Shown: positions 34,699 to 48,239, counted from the first letter of the stretch. The stretch: 64,000 nt of DNA from Brachypodium distachyon (GCF_000005505.3 NC_016131.3:53553355-53617354), one strand, 5' to 3'. Program-made: numbers and translations. The notes: generated from the letters alone by a model not told the origin.

Positions 34699-37278
34699 AT
34701 GGCGGAGAAAGAGGTCGGCCGGATCTTTGTTGGCGGGCTGTCGTGGGATACCACGGAGCGCACGCTCGAGCGTGCCTTCAGTGATTTCGGCAAGGTCATC
34801 GAGACGCAGGTATAATAGCGATATTCTTGGATTTGTTCATATGTATTGTGGGGTGGGGATTTGTGTTAGGGCTTGATTTGGCCGAGATGATTGTGTCTTC
34901 TATTTTCTTCCAAGAACCAATTGCGTCTGTAGGCTAGCTTGTTCAATTTCGTTGCCTATGTTCGTCAGTGTATAATTAACTTAACATAGATATTTCATAT
35001 AGCTGGAGAGTCCTGCAGTAAGCATATTTTATTGAGATAATGCATGTACTTCTGCTTTGCTATCCTTGATAACATGATATGCATAGATTGAATTATTCAC
35101 CAATTTCTCAAAAAAATTGCGGAACCATCCTTGGTAGATATCTCATGGCTTTGATTTAGTTACATTACATACATGCAAAACCATGACCTAACGTAAAAAA
35201 GGAGCATAACCTAGCTTTATTTAGGGTCATTTGAGTTTCATGGTCGTTAAAAGTTGTATTTTTACCAATTGAATAATTTTGATAACAAAAGCTGTGACCA
35301 AGTTTATTATCGAGTAATCAAGCCTAGGTGGTTTACTTGTCTGTTTTTCCTCTTAGTAAACGCTTTTAATTTTCTCCTGTTTTCTAATTTCAATCTAATA
35401 GCAGTTACAGATTCACAGAGCCAGCAGTCATCTCCAGTTGTATATTTTAGGAAGTTAATGAAGTTGAAGGAAATGAAACACATTAATCTACTTGACAGCA
35501 TGGTTATGCATTTTTGGGGTGACGGGTTCTGTAATTTCAATTTGAAGTAGGCATGCTCTGTTTTGTGGGCAGAAGCAGAGCTCCTCGTTTGCCATGGTAG
35601 TATTTAAGCTAACTGATGTCAGCGTAATTACGCAAAATGAGTTTATTGCCATTCCGATGAATTGGAGCTAAACATGATTGCAATGTTGGACATGAACTTG
35701 ACACAAAGTTCCATTGCATAGTGGCTATGTTCTGGATCAATTCTGATATGAAAGGCAGAGGCAGATTTGTTTGTTGTCCTTGATTAGTGAGTTGTTACCG
35801 GTGATGCTGGAGAGTGAGTGTTGTTTGCTTTCCGGTGCCTACAGTCACTTGGAAGACCATTATTCTCAGCCTCCAAATGCGCTTTTCCCTTTAAATGGAC
35901 ATGCTTAGCCATACATGAATAAAGAACAGTGAATGATAAGAATGCCTTTAGGTACTGCAATTTTGTTGTCCCGAAGGAATGTGGCGGACTAACTATAATC
36001 CGATTATGTTCTTATTAGAAGCTCAGATGTAAAATTATTGTTTTGTGCATGTAGTGCTGACCAAAGTAATTGGCCTTGTTCAGTTTGTTGGATGTGGAGT
36101 TTACTGATTCCTGCAGAACATGAGCTACATACGGAATTGTGCTTGGTTTGTTATTGCACTGCCACTGATATCATCTTAACTCATTGATGGCATTGTTGTG
36201 GTCTCACCCTTCGAGTTCTGACCAGTGCGTATAGTATTCCTTCTGGATATCGTCAGCATACTGGTACTGTAGGGCAGATAAAGCAGATGGTGATTTAATT
36301 TGCAATGACTGAGCAGCGGTATAAGGATTGACTGTGTTCTCCAGTTGTCTGAGATGGTTCCACTGGTTGCTATGCTTGAAATATGCATGAACTCTTGTCC
36401 CCATTTGCATGTTCATATTACTTCTAGTGTTAGATTTTTTTCGTCTGTTCACTATTATATGTAGTTGTTGTCTTTCCATCAGTTTACTTTCATTGTATGT
36501 ATAGGTTGTAACGGAAAGAGACACTGGCCGCTCCCGTGGGTTTGGATTTGTTACATTTTCGGAACCTCGGGCTGCGGATGCTGCAATTCGGGAAATGCAT
36601 AATGGAGAATTAGATGGTCGGACCATTTCTGTGAACAAAGCTCAGCCTAGGATGAACACTGATGATGGTGGCTATGGATATGGGGGTGGTGGTTACTCAT
36701 CTGGTGCTAGAGGTGGATATCGAGGTGCAGGTGATGCAGTTCCTGCTGCAAGTGATGATTGCTTCAAGTGTGGCCGTCCTGGACATTGGGCTCGTGAATG
36801 CCCTTATGCAGATGGAGGTAGACCTGGAAGGTACTCTCCCCCTTCCAGGTATGGCACTGCCACCGGTGGACGTGGTGACCGCTTTGGCGGACCAGACCGT
36901 TTTGCTAACCGCTATGTTGATGATCGTTATGACGGTAGCCGCTATGCTGATGATCGTTATAGTAGTGGGCGTGATCGCTATCCTCCAGCTGCAGATCGTT
37001 TTTCTGGTGACAGATATGCTGGTGCAGATCGTTATGCATCAGGTGGCTTTGCCAGGGAAAGGAGCTATGAAAGAGATGGAGGACGTCCAGGTGGAAGTTA
37101 TTACCGTGATGAACCTAGAGCAACTGGTGGTTATGGAAGGGGTGGCCCGCGGGTGGCTAATGGTGACAGATATGGGAGTGGTGGACCTGCTCGCTTTGGT
37201 GGGAGTTACCGAGATAGACCTGCTCCCTATGATCGTCCCAGCAGGGGAGCAGCTCGCTCTTATGATGACCGCTACTGA
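34699..37278 (+). CDS. RZ-1-type RNA-binding protein (RRM plus CCHC zinc knuckle)
   Basis: Two coding exons, 34699-34809 and 36505-37278, encode 294 residues. An N-terminal RRM spans about residues 8-84, with RNP2 IFVGGL at 9-14 and RNP1 RGFGFVTF at 48-55; the 1695-bp intron splits the RRM after residue 37. After a Gly/Tyr hinge comes one CCHC knuckle, C123-X2-C126-X4-H131-X4-C136. The remainder (about 140-294) is low-complexity Arg/Asp/Tyr/Gly with many DRY, DRYA and RYxxDRY units, suited to multivalent RNA or protein contact. This is the plant RZ-1 (zinc-finger glycine-rich RNA-binding) architecture. Relatives are nuclear, bind SR proteins and affect splicing, and some are cold-responsive. 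The low-complexity tail resembles the RZ-1B/1C branch more than the short RZ-1A. The gene converges on D2HGDH downstream. Confidence 0.93.
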
Positions 37279-38758
37279 TGGAGGTTATCTTGGATCAGAC
37301 CAGAGATTTAATCTAAGTTTGAGTTCTCAATTCCTACTTCATTTGCCTTTGCTATGTTGGTGCTTCGACTCTTAAGCATTCTTCTGCGCAGCTTGTTTAA
37401 TTACTCTTCAGCTCATATGGCAGTACTCTATTATTATTCTTATGTTGTTGGAACTGTACACTTAGGCAGTGGGTGATGCTGGTTACTTGTTGTCATGGTA
37501 TTGTGTAACTATGCAGTCTAAGTTTGAGTTGTACTATGTTTATCTTTCGACTCATCTTCTGTCATCAGCATGGTCAATCTGCGAGGCTATTGTGCCACAT
37601 TCTGCCAGTTTTTTTGACAGATTTAGGGCCTGTTTATCTGATGTGTCAGATGTGTGCTGAATCTGCTGGTAATGCTGGCTTTGATCGATATGCTTTGCAT
37701 AGATTGTACATGGATTATATGTTACATTGTGAAAAGTAATGTTTCAGCATTTTTGCATTACTCAGTCAATCATCTGCTTTGATCAGCTGTCTTTGTTACT
37801 GGGTTGTTACTCAGAAATCAGAACAGCAAGTTAAACACATACAGTCTGGACTGTGGACTCTTTGAAACCGAGTTATGTCTGAATGTGGACAGAGTATGCT
37901 GGTGATTTTTGGGGTTATGGTTGATAGTAGCATGCAATGGGTAGATGTAAGCACGATGTTTGGCTTGGTGCATGTTTTGCTTCTCTAATCAGAAGATCTC
38001 ACTTCCAGGTTGAACCTACCTGCAGCAGTTTTGTTTGAAACAAGATTTCAAGGCACGAGTAGGTGCTAGCTACTGGCTGCTTTGATTGGAAGATTTGCAA
38101 CAGCTTGTTTACGGCTACTGTAAAGTTATTATTTAGGCATTTAGGACAGCGTACGGAGTAAAAATAATTCTAGAAGCATATTTGTAAATTGATATGCATC
38201 CATATGTACGTTAATATTATTTCTGGAATTTTTGTCACTTGAAACATGGTTTGTTAATTTCTTTTGTTTGAAAAAGGCGTTTTCTTTATCTGTGCGGGAA
38301 TATTCTTTTCGTTGTTAGAGAATGGTATACTTCCGTCGCAAATACCAGTGTTCTTGAATTTTGACCTAGTAAGATTGAGGCAAAGTTTGCCTCTGGTTTC
38401 ATAAAACGCCCCGTGCATCATAAATGTTTTCATTGGCCGCAAAGATGGACCGCAAGTTCAGACAAGAAAATGCAAGTAAAAGTATACAAGACCGCCCTAT
38501 ATTCCTCTTCGTTGTTTAATCCTACATATACCCACACTCAGCAGTATTGCTTTCATTTTGATGGCCATCTGAACAAATTTTTCCAATACTCCGAACGGAA
38601 TCAACAGCTGAATTGGTTACAACAGCAGGAATTTTATTGACTTCTTTTACTGGCTACCGACCGATCTCGCCATCATCACAAGTTCGCCTCTGTTATTCAC
38701 ATTGACCTTCACAAGTTATAGCTCTGAAGTCTATTGGGGCTGGCAGCAACCTGATCAA
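37279..38758. other. Convergent 3' intergenic region
   Basis: This holds the 3' untranslated region of the RZ-1-like gene on the left and the tail of D2HGDH on the right. No additional gene, MITE or RNA is visible. Confidence 0.5.
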
Positions 38759-41700
38759 TCAGCTAACCTGTAGGTTGGTGGCAGAAGCAAGTGTGTAAGT
38801 CGGGGAGAAATATTGATAACTACAAAAGGTGGCCCAGTTCCAACTGAAGGATAAAAGAAGGCTACCTTCTCCAGCTGCAGAAACGGATCGAGGTAGAACC
38901 TTGTAGGGGTTTAGGATTGAGTTAGGGTCTATCAACTTCTTGATGGAGGCCATTAATTGCACCTGATCACAGTGGAACATTAGTTGCGAACCATAAATTT
39001 CCTGAATTAGTAGAAAGGTCGGAGCCCAGCAGGAAGGTTTTTAAAAAACTACCATTAGCGTTCTTTTAACAGCATAAATTACCTTGTTGTGTTATAGGAT
39101 TGGCTGTACTAAAATATATTGCCAATGGTAAGCTATGCTCCTCATCTAGTGTTCTATAAAAGAAAAACATAACCTAAAACGTAACGAAGAGCAAACCTTT
39201 CAAGACCATACAAGCTAATCTAAGATTCTCATGGACACATATCGCACACTTTAACACTTGCATATTTATATATAACAGATTGCATGCTAGTATTCTCTTA
39301 GGACCTGGAAGTGTAGTTGTCTTTCCTTAGCCGCACAGGCAGTAAAAGTCAAGAGCTATAGGCCGTATCCTTACTCTCCTCATTCAAATCAGGCGGGAAG
39401 GCTGTTCAGATACGTATAATCCATTTGTAAATTCTGAAGACTCACTAGTCAAAGCAACATTCTCACATGTCCTTCCTAACATTGAAGTGCACCATCTAGA
39501 GGAATCAAGCAGGTAGCTTATTCACAAATTGAAATAATGGTTGAATCTCCAGATTCTAAATAGCATGGTTGTCAAAATAAATAACAGGGCAATGCAGGAG
39601 AGCTGCGTTTATATTCATTAAGATAGGAGTTGTACAACCTAAGTTTCGACCTGAGAAAAGAAACAGCCTAAGGTTCGATAAATCTAAACTCATAGCGCCA
39701 CAAACCATGACCTAACAACTTGAATCTCCATACTAGGCTATGACCAAGAGATGAATAGCATGGTTGTCACAATTCAGAGATGCGCACAAGTGGCAGTAAG
39801 ATGGTATTTAAATTCTTACTGCTTCTGGTGACTTGCTGTAGTGAATCTTCTCAGCTTTCATTAGCCCCAATCCATGCTCTGCACTAATGCTTCCTCTGTG
39901 GCCGGCAGTCCACTCATAGACAAATGGTTCAATTTGTGCCAGAATCTGAAATTTTTCAATGAAGGTAACAAAATAAGGAAGTGCCCGCATACCTATCTTG
40001 AGAAATTGAAGCCAAACATAAGTAATTCATATAGTTCCACGTCCTATCAGGCATACATTGTCACTGTACTTGCTTGATAAGATGTTTAAATGCAGATTCC
40101 CATCACCAAGGTGGCCATAACCCAATACTTCTGCCATATCACCTAGAACAGAAAGGAACCTGGTAAGCAACACCTTATTCCTTATAGAATACTGATGATT
40201 AAAAGCTGAAAAATTACCGACACGGCTGCGCATTTCTTCAACAATATCATATAGCTTCTCTACAGGTATGGACAAGTCATATTTGTAGACCGCACCAACT
40301 TTGACAGATGCCTCTGATATACCCTGCAACCACAATCCACAATACATAACCATTTCAATGTTTTTTCTTTCGCAAATGATGTCAATAGGTATGAGTGTTT
40401 AGTTTTATTAGAACTATTTGGTTTGCTTAGAATGGGTTTTCTACTTACAATTTCACTTTCAAAGGATTCAAAATAAAAATAAACCAAATGTATTTTCATA
40501 GACAAAAACATGCCACAATGTTTTTCGATCACTTTATAGATTTTCACTGTGGTCCATAAAATCGAACATGGAATAGTGAATACTCATATCAGACATTCAG
40601 TACACATTAACCATCAAACTAGCCATGTGATGGAATTGTTACCAACTTTAAGGCTGCTTATATCAGACGCCGGTGAAATCTAAAATATTCAATGTATGAT
40701 GGCAACCTCACGAATTCTCCAAAAATTGGATGCTTGGCTAATATCCTGCGCTATAACTCCATCAGTTACAAGGCCATCTTCCATTGAACGCAACAAAAAA
40801 GCTTCAAGCTTTGCTCTGCAAAAGAAAGCAACATAAAAATATGTTGGAACTTAATAAATTCCATCACAATAAGCCCAAGATCAATAAGTACAAGTCCTAC
40901 AGGATTGCACCCTCACAAAGTGGTTATCGGTTAAGAGTCTATGCAAACTGATTTTTGCTTAGCTTTGTGTGTGTTATTTAATTTAGAAGTTGTGCATTTG
41001 ATAGATGTCGATTCGTAATGATAGTAAGTTTGTTCAGAACAGAACAAGCTCCAGGGCCCAGTGGCTGGTAGACTGGTAGCCACAAAATTTTCAAAGTTGT
41101 TTTGCCGTCCAAGAAACACCTAGAAAACACATACATGAAAACTTGACGCTAGAAGAGAGAATGTTGCTGGACAAAAACGAGAAAGTGGAAACAGCATTGT
41201 TAATGTTAACTGTGACATGGGACAGAAAAGCAATAGCAACAACTATGACCATTGCTACGCTAATACCTAATTACTGTTTGGAAACTGGTTATGCTATCTT
41301 TTTCTTTCCTTGAACCCACAACCAAATGCGTGCCATTTTCATTAGAAGAAGCATCAAGACGGCAGAAGTTACAAACAGCCAACGGCCAACAACCAAAAGA
41401 AAACAGAAAAGAAGAAAGAAAAAGGCAAAGGCCAAAGCAAAAAGAAAAGCAAACAAACTGTACACTAGCCTACAGAGGATTCATCACTGTGGTCATGCTA
41501 GCAAAACTTACTTGTCATAGGATTCATCACTTCCTGTGGTCTCAATTAGAACATAAAATTTGTACGGCAAGTTAGGTAAAGGGTTATGAACTCCTTCCAA
41601 ATGTGTCATAGCCTTCAAAACAAATAAGCTACCAAATTAAATATAGAAGCAGATAAGATAAGAAATATTTATTGGTATACAGCAACACAGTCAGAACTCA

Positions 41701-44700
41701 GAACGTTATTCTGTTTTTTTTTGTGCTAAACAAGCAAACCAAAACGCCCTACTGACGATCAAACCAATACAATCAGAAGTATATGCATGCAATTTCTTCT
41801 GTATCATGTGCAATTCTCTTTGAAATGTGCTTATGTAAGTACCAGATCAATACACTGACGATCCATGAACTCAAATGCAGAAATAATCTCACCCAAACTC
41901 CTCCTGGCTGCCAGTAGTAATTTCTGGAAACAAGAAAAAGCAGTAATCACTATCTTCAAGATTACACGTGTCTGTTTGATAGTATGGGCTAACAATGCCT
42001 AGGTATATATAAAATGAATGAGTGTTTAAGAGACCTGGCAGCTCATGTAGTCATTGCAGGAAAGAAATGCAACATTAGTCGAAGGTAGCTTCGCAGGTGT
42101 AAGTATTGCAACTTTAGTGACTATTCCTAGTGAGCCTTCACTTCCTGAACCATCAATCATGTCATTACTAGTTGCTTGCTATAAAGCATATTTAATGAAC
42201 ACCCCCAGAAAGCAAGACATAGTGTATTCAATACTTACCAACAAATAAGTGCTTCAGATCATATCCAGTGTTGTCTTTCCTTAAAGTAGTAAGCATGTCA
42301 AGGACAGTTCCATTGGCCAGGACAACTTCAAGGCCTGAACAGGAAATAAATAAAATACAGACGCTAACAATATGTTTATGAAACACCTAGCAATTTCCTG
42401 CCTTACAGATCGCGTAATAGAAATTTTCTTGGGATTCTCTCATCATTACATCAGTAACTTATATTACAACAAAGATACCCAAACAACAAAGTTTTTTTTT
42501 GTAATGAACTAGGGTTTTCGAAAGAGGTAGGGGAGGGAATCTCGCCTGGGAGGCAAGGTAGAACTATTCGTCTATTTTCTTGGTTTATTTCAGAGGGTAC
42601 ATAATAGTCTTATTTTATAGGATAACTTTACTTGATCTACAAGCTGGATCTAGACTCGAACTCTCAATCTTACCTTATTTGGACTCTTCCTATGGATAAA
42701 TACCTGACTAGGAGATAAACTACCTAACAGAGATTATGAGGATCCTTTCCTTAACTTGCTGCTGCATGGACCATGTACTATAGGTATCACATCCTACCAG
42801 GACTAGCAGCTCGCCCTCAAGCTTTAGCAAGGGGCCATGGTACTATGGTAGTAGTCGAGGAAGCATCAAGCGGCACGATGTAGATCCACCTCGTTGTTCA
42901 GAATAGCTTGCAACTCTTTAGCCGCAGTACTGTTCTCTCTGACGAGGAGGGCTGCAGATTGCATCAGCACCATGGTGGACAATGGCCATCAGGGGTGGTG
43001 GACGTTCCAAGAGAAAAAGAGAACCTCCTCTGCTGCTGCTGCTGGTAGGAGTACTGGCGTCACAGGACGTAGCAAGCATTCTGTTCACTCAAGGTATTCG
43101 CCAATGGTTTCATCGTCGGTAACCTTGCTTCTTTGATCATCCTTCTTAGGAAGATCAGATCCACAAGTTCTATCATCCTAATGAAGATTGCATCTTGATA
43201 AAAAAAACAATGCTAGCCATTGATGGTGGCAGCAGATGGCTCTGATACCAAATGTTATGGATTAAGGTTTTGGAGAGAGGTAGGAGAGGGTTCTCACCCC
43301 AGGAGGCAAGGTAGGAGAACTATTCTTCTATTTTCTTGTCTTATTTCAGAGGGTACACAGTAACACAATAGTCCTATTATGTAGGACGACTTGACTCACA
43401 AGCCAGATCTAGACTCGACCTCTCAAAATTTTACCTTAGACTCTTCCTCTATTTAGAGTACAACTACCAACTGAGAGATAAACTACCTAAGAGAGATCAT
43501 GATGATCCTTTCCCCAAATTGCTGCTGCGTGGGCCATGTGCTATAAGCACATACCAGATTTTCCTGCTCCTTACAAGGCAACTTAGCAAAATAAATAGAG
43601 TACATATCACAAAACTCTAACAGTTGTGACCTCAGAATCACTTAAACACAACTTTTGGGAAAAAAAATCACATAACCACCACTTTTGAGCCAGTTGTATC
43701 TGTCTATCTGATAGCCCAAATCTCAGGCTTAGCCCTCTTTAAGCATTTCTGACTGCCTGGGCCCACAAGTCAGCGCTGACTGGGCAAGAAAATTGTCGAA
43801 ATTCAAATGGTAAGCAAGAAAATGAACTTAATAAGTCAACATCTCCTCAAACCTTGGCCAAAATGAACTGAAATTTTATCTGTGCAATTATTATTTTTCC
43901 AAAAGTTGTGGTAAAGTAATGTTGACGTCACAACAGTAGGCGCTTTGTGATTTTTACTCGAATAAAGACTATTTCCACATAAGCCCTTTCTTGCATCAGA
44001 AAAATAATATATAACATGAGAGTTCCAAACATGGCTGATTTGTTTTCATAATTCACTGGAAATGTAAGGTCTTACATTTACTTACCAAGTACATTTCCGT
44101 GAAGTGAACCATAGCGTATAAAGCGAAGGCCACCAGCATTAGTTGAAATGTTCCCTCCTATTTGGCAACTACCTTTTGCTCCCAAGTCAAGAGGCATAAT
44201 AAACCTATATATCAAGGGGACATACGATCTTAGGTATTTTGCATGTAGAAATAACATGTACTGATAGATCTTATAAAAAAGGTATACTGCAGTAACAAGA
44301 TTATATGAGCAACAAATGTACTGGCAACCCATGAATGATTATATGAACAGGGATCATGTAAAAAAAGAGATATTATATAAGCAATGAACTGATAGATATT
44401 TCTGGGTCAATACTAGTGCAACAGCTCAACAGACGGCACACTATTTATCGATGAAAAATGTATCCATTTTGAATTGTAAAAGAACCATAGAGGAAAGACC
44501 AGAGACAACTTTACCCTTCATTCTCCACAAATGTACTTAAGTTCTCTAACACACAACCAGCTTCACAAGTAAGAATACCATTTACCTGGTAACATCATAA
44601 TAATTATGCTTAGAACCTTACAGTACTTTAATGAAATTATTCAAGGATGGTTCATGAATCATGGATAGACAACTAAAAGTTTGAAGAAGCTATGCATAAC

Positions 44701-46954
44701 AGAATACAGGGTGTCAAATCCATACAAAGAAACTGTACCCACATTGTCAAAGGAGACTATTTTGTCCATACCACCAAGGTTGACAATCACCTGCAGACAC
44801 AGGGAGCAAAACTTGTGATCCCAGACCTAAATTTAAGGAAAGCAGGTAATACAGAAAGCATAGAAGCGCTACACATGAGGGAAAAAAATTAAAAAGCACG
44901 AAGAAAAAATGTCAACCAACAAGTATTTGAACGGTGAGATGAACCACAACAAAATGTAGTGACAATACTGAACATGAATATGGAAACTCAAAGAACACAC
45001 CAAAGTCTATCCCCCCCCCCCCCCCCCCCCCCCTATTTTGTTAATCAATCTGGTTGATCCATGAGAATAAATAGTTCATTCTGTATAACTTAAAATATAC
45101 TGATGAAGTAAATAGCCCAGCAACTCAGACATGCAGCAGCTGAAAACAATTACCGAAATAGCAATAAGATATTTATCTGAAGTAGTTTTCTGCTAACACG
45201 AAAATAAGAAATAAACAAATAACTGATCTTATAATTGAAAGAAACTTCATAATTACCTCATCATGAACGGGCACGCTGCCACCTACAAGACCTGTATTGC
45301 CGCCCTGAGGAACCACCGCCAATCGTCTCGAGTCGCAATAAGCAAGAATCTTCGAAACCTGGAAAGAAGAATGGTTGAGTAAAGAAATTTCACAATAATC
45401 TTTGCTGTGTCAGGACAGGAATGTTACAGAACTAGAATGCTGAGCTAGACAAAATTAGGAATATATTCCTAAGAAAGAACCAGCAGCACATGCATACACT
45501 TTTGCTGCATGAGGTGTTTTTCGCATTCCCTGCGTTGTTGTTTGGGAATATCTGTTAGTGTAGGACTAATGTGATGTATCTTATAATATCCAGAGGCTAC
45601 AGTGTTTGTTATGGGGCAGTAAACTCCATCAGAGCTAACTTATATTCCTGTTGAATACGCTTCCATAAGAAATTCAATGTATAATATGCTAATAACTCTT
45701 TGAACAATGTATATGATTATCAGTTACTTCATGTAGGAATACATCAAAATATAGATATATGCATGCTAACTCGAATAACTTGACAACCAGGGTAAAATCT
45801 GTGAATGCATCATGACAAGCCAAAAACATAATTCATTATCTTACAACTGTACAAACAAGTGGTTTGCTGCAAATATGTTCCTATAATTTAAAGCAAAGAA
45901 AATTGATTTGCTCAACACATAAGCACACCTTAATTGTCATATAATTTTTGAAGATTTAAGGGGTAGGTGGTTAAACATATTGTACAAAAGTCACCATGCA
46001 GGCGCTACTGAAACTCTTAAAATGATTGCCGATAGCAGCAGTACTACTTGCTATTGCAATTGTCAGGAAATTTCACTTGAGTAGCTGACAGATATACCTC
46101 ATTAGTACTTTTTGGTAGAAGCAGTAATTGACTCGCACCCTTGTATTTACCCATCCAATCAACATTTGCAACTGCCACCCTGTCTTTATCCTGAACAACT
46201 CCATTGTTACCCAAGATGCTCTTGAAGTAAGAGACATCATCAGGATTTAGCACTGAGTAGGCTGGATTCCTTTGGATTGGTTCTGCTGCAGAACCAAATG
46301 TTCGTCGTTGAACTTCAAATGAATCATTCACACTTTGGTGTGCTTCATTTGTTGCCACACCAGCTCCAGGTCTGTAAGAGGGGCGTTGCGGACGTGGGAC
46401 CCAATAGAATCTCTTATGAGAATTCAGAGTATGGTTTGTCGATCCATATCGAGTGTGAGAAATACCTGGGTATGATCATCTATCATAAGAATTCATTCAT
46501 TTAAATAAGAAATATGTACTTCGGCTCTGTAGAACTCAGCATAGCAATACACTCCACAAGCTTGGTTCTATGACAAAAAAAGGAATCCGCAACTGACTGG
46601 ATGGAGCGAGAAGAAAGATTGGCTTTGATCACTTACAGCAAAGAAATATTCTACTTACATAACTGAACTCCCATAACAATCAATCCAAATCCAAGCATGG
46701 TAGATCTCCTTACCGACACTAGAAGAGATCATCCGTGCTCCCGCACCGGTCCAGTCGAGGGGAGGAGGGCGACGGTGACCAGTAGAGGAGAATTCGGTGG
46801 AAGGAAGCGTGGGGGTGTGTTCGGCGGGGCGGGCGGGCGAGTGTACATACGTGGGAGCCGCCGGGGAGAGCAGGGCGCGGCGGCCCGCCTCCCGCAGAGG
46901 TCCCCGGAGGACGGAGTGGCGCGTTCGGGAGGAGAGGAACGGCAAAATCGCCAT
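38759..46954 (-). CDS. D2HGDH: D-2-hydroxyglutarate dehydrogenase, mitochondrial (FAD-dependent)
   Basis: Fifteen exons close in phase: 46851-46954, 46098-46371, 45257-45358, 44743-44790, 44515-44585, 44086-44204, 42239-42334, 42035-42144, 41843-41923, 41512-41612, 40707-40815, 40218-40323, 40057-40142, 39820-39945 and 38759-38962, for 578 residues. The start ATG (46952-46954) opens an Arg-rich presequence typical of mitochondrial import. The FAD-binding PCMH fold contains [11 protein letters not shown] (143-153) and [15 protein letters not shown]. The C-terminal FAD-oxidase domain has the histidine-rich HLGDGNLH (451-458) and AEHGLG (491-496) motifs. The enzyme oxidises D-2-hydroxyglutarate to 2-oxoglutarate and, in plants, feeds electrons to ETF/ETFQO during lysine and branched-chain amino acid breakdown. 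Oddities are a 1.75-kb intron holding a miniature LTR element and about 36 residues beyond the usual NPYKVLP ending. Confidence 0.93.
42505..43551 (-). mobile_element. Miniature LTR retrotransposon (TRIM-like) in a D2HGDH intron
   Basis: Two related 290-300-bp direct repeats, 42505-42792 and 43253-43551, flank only 460 bp. Shared words include 'gaggcaaggtag', 'tctattttcttg', 'atttcagagggtaca', 'gataaactacct' and 'atcctttcc'. Immediately inside the right repeat, on the minus strand and two bases from the LTR end (CCATAACA), is TGGTATCAGAGCC (43250-43238), the standard initiator-methionine tRNA primer-binding site. The interior encodes no gag or pol, only an unconvincing 80-codon frame, so it is non-autonomous. 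It shares the transcriptional orientation of the host gene. The LTRs have diverged visibly, so the insertion is old. No clear target duplication remains. Confidence 0.85.
45011..45033 (+). repeat. Run of 23 consecutive C residues in a D2HGDH intron
   Basis: A pure C23 tract lies in the intron between exons 3 and 4. In the pre-mRNA it is a G23 run able to form G-quadruplexes. Its exact length may be unreliable in any assembly. Confidence 0.9.
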
Positions 46955-48239
46955 GGGGGGATGGGGATTCTGAGCTTGGGTTTGCTGCTGCGAGAAGCCT
47001 ACCTCGCGTTTGCCTGACCGTGGGGAAAAGACAAGTTCCAAAACAAATTGGATTAATTCGACAAAAATGGTACCAGCTTGTAGCTCAAAAGTTATTTTGA
47101 TTCCGTAGGACAAAATGATTCAAGGGTGACAATGGTAACAAGTTTGATACTTAGCTGACCATTAGGGCATCAAGAATGGTACGGTCGGTTCTCTTATCTC
47201 TTCTATTTTTCTCCTCTTCGCATCAACGATTTTGAAAAAAAAGTGAATTAAAACTCGACCTTTGCGGATGCCTTTCACGATATCTTCTCTCTTCTATTTC
47301 TCTCTCATTCACAGCAACCATTTTTCAAAGAAAAGTCAACTAAAAATCAACCTTTGTGATTGCCCTCGCAGGAAAAATGACTCCACGAAAATGTTGAGAC
47401 ACCGCTGCTATGACCATTTTAGCTCAACTATAACCCAATATGCAGCAAGTCCAAAATTGTCAGACGATCCCTAGATACAAGAAATTAATCAGCACGAGGA
47501 AATTGAGATTAAATGGCATTGTGATATGCAGCTCCGGTCAGCTCTTGTAAGAAACAATAGTTTCCGGCCATCAGCGAAGAAAACGAATTAGGATGTAAGG
47601 TCCAACACACTGAACGGCCCAAGCCCAAAACAATGGCATCGGTTTGACCTGAGAAAACGATCCACTAATACCATCTCTTCCTTCCAACAGTTTTTTTTAC
47701 TGCAAATCCTTCCCATAGTTGACTTGCCGTCGCCTTCTGCGCTACTAGTGCTTCGACGGCCTCTGTCATCCGTTGAGCATCGCTAACAGCGAAGGCTATG
47801 CCGCCGCGTCGACCAGCCAAGCCCAACATTTCCGATCTAACTGCTGCACCTACAGGCTACAGCTCACGCGCGCCTGACCTGAGCACCCTACACCTAATTT
47901 ATTTGTTTTTCAATTTTGCCACGCACTAAGAAGGAAGAACAAAGACAACTCAATTAGTTACTTTAAGCAGACCAGTTGCTTCAACCTTGTATTCTAGGGA
48001 AAAAAAAGTTGCTTCAACCTCCAACTCTACAGCTGAAAATGCAAATCCAACCGAGGAGACAAATGACGTATTTGTCATGATAGCTCTAATCTCAGTTCAG
48101 TTCATATGGAAACTCCTAATCAAAATATTGTGGAACTAGTTGATGTTCCATAAGCTAGGTTGGAACTAGTGGATCCAACTGCATGCTTGTGTTTGGAGAC
48201 GATAATCCCGAGATCGACCTACGGATGTACGTGTGACGA
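46955..48239. other. D2HGDH promoter side, dimeric repeat, no gene
   Basis: No gene is recognised. Two similar 80-bp stretches lie head to tail at about 47188-47265 and 47280-47364 (shared 'ctcttctattt', 'ctcgacctttg' versus 'atcaacctttg', 'gattttgaaaaaaaagt' versus 'ccatttttcaaagaaaagt'). They are bounded by 'agggcatcaag' at 47164 and 'tgattgccct' at 47359, which suggests a MITE-like dimer. Confidence 0.4.

Noticed and set aside
41291..41575. Lys-rich plus-strand frame inside the D2HGDH locus
   Set aside because: It lies in an A-rich intron of the minus-strand gene and overlaps one of its exons.
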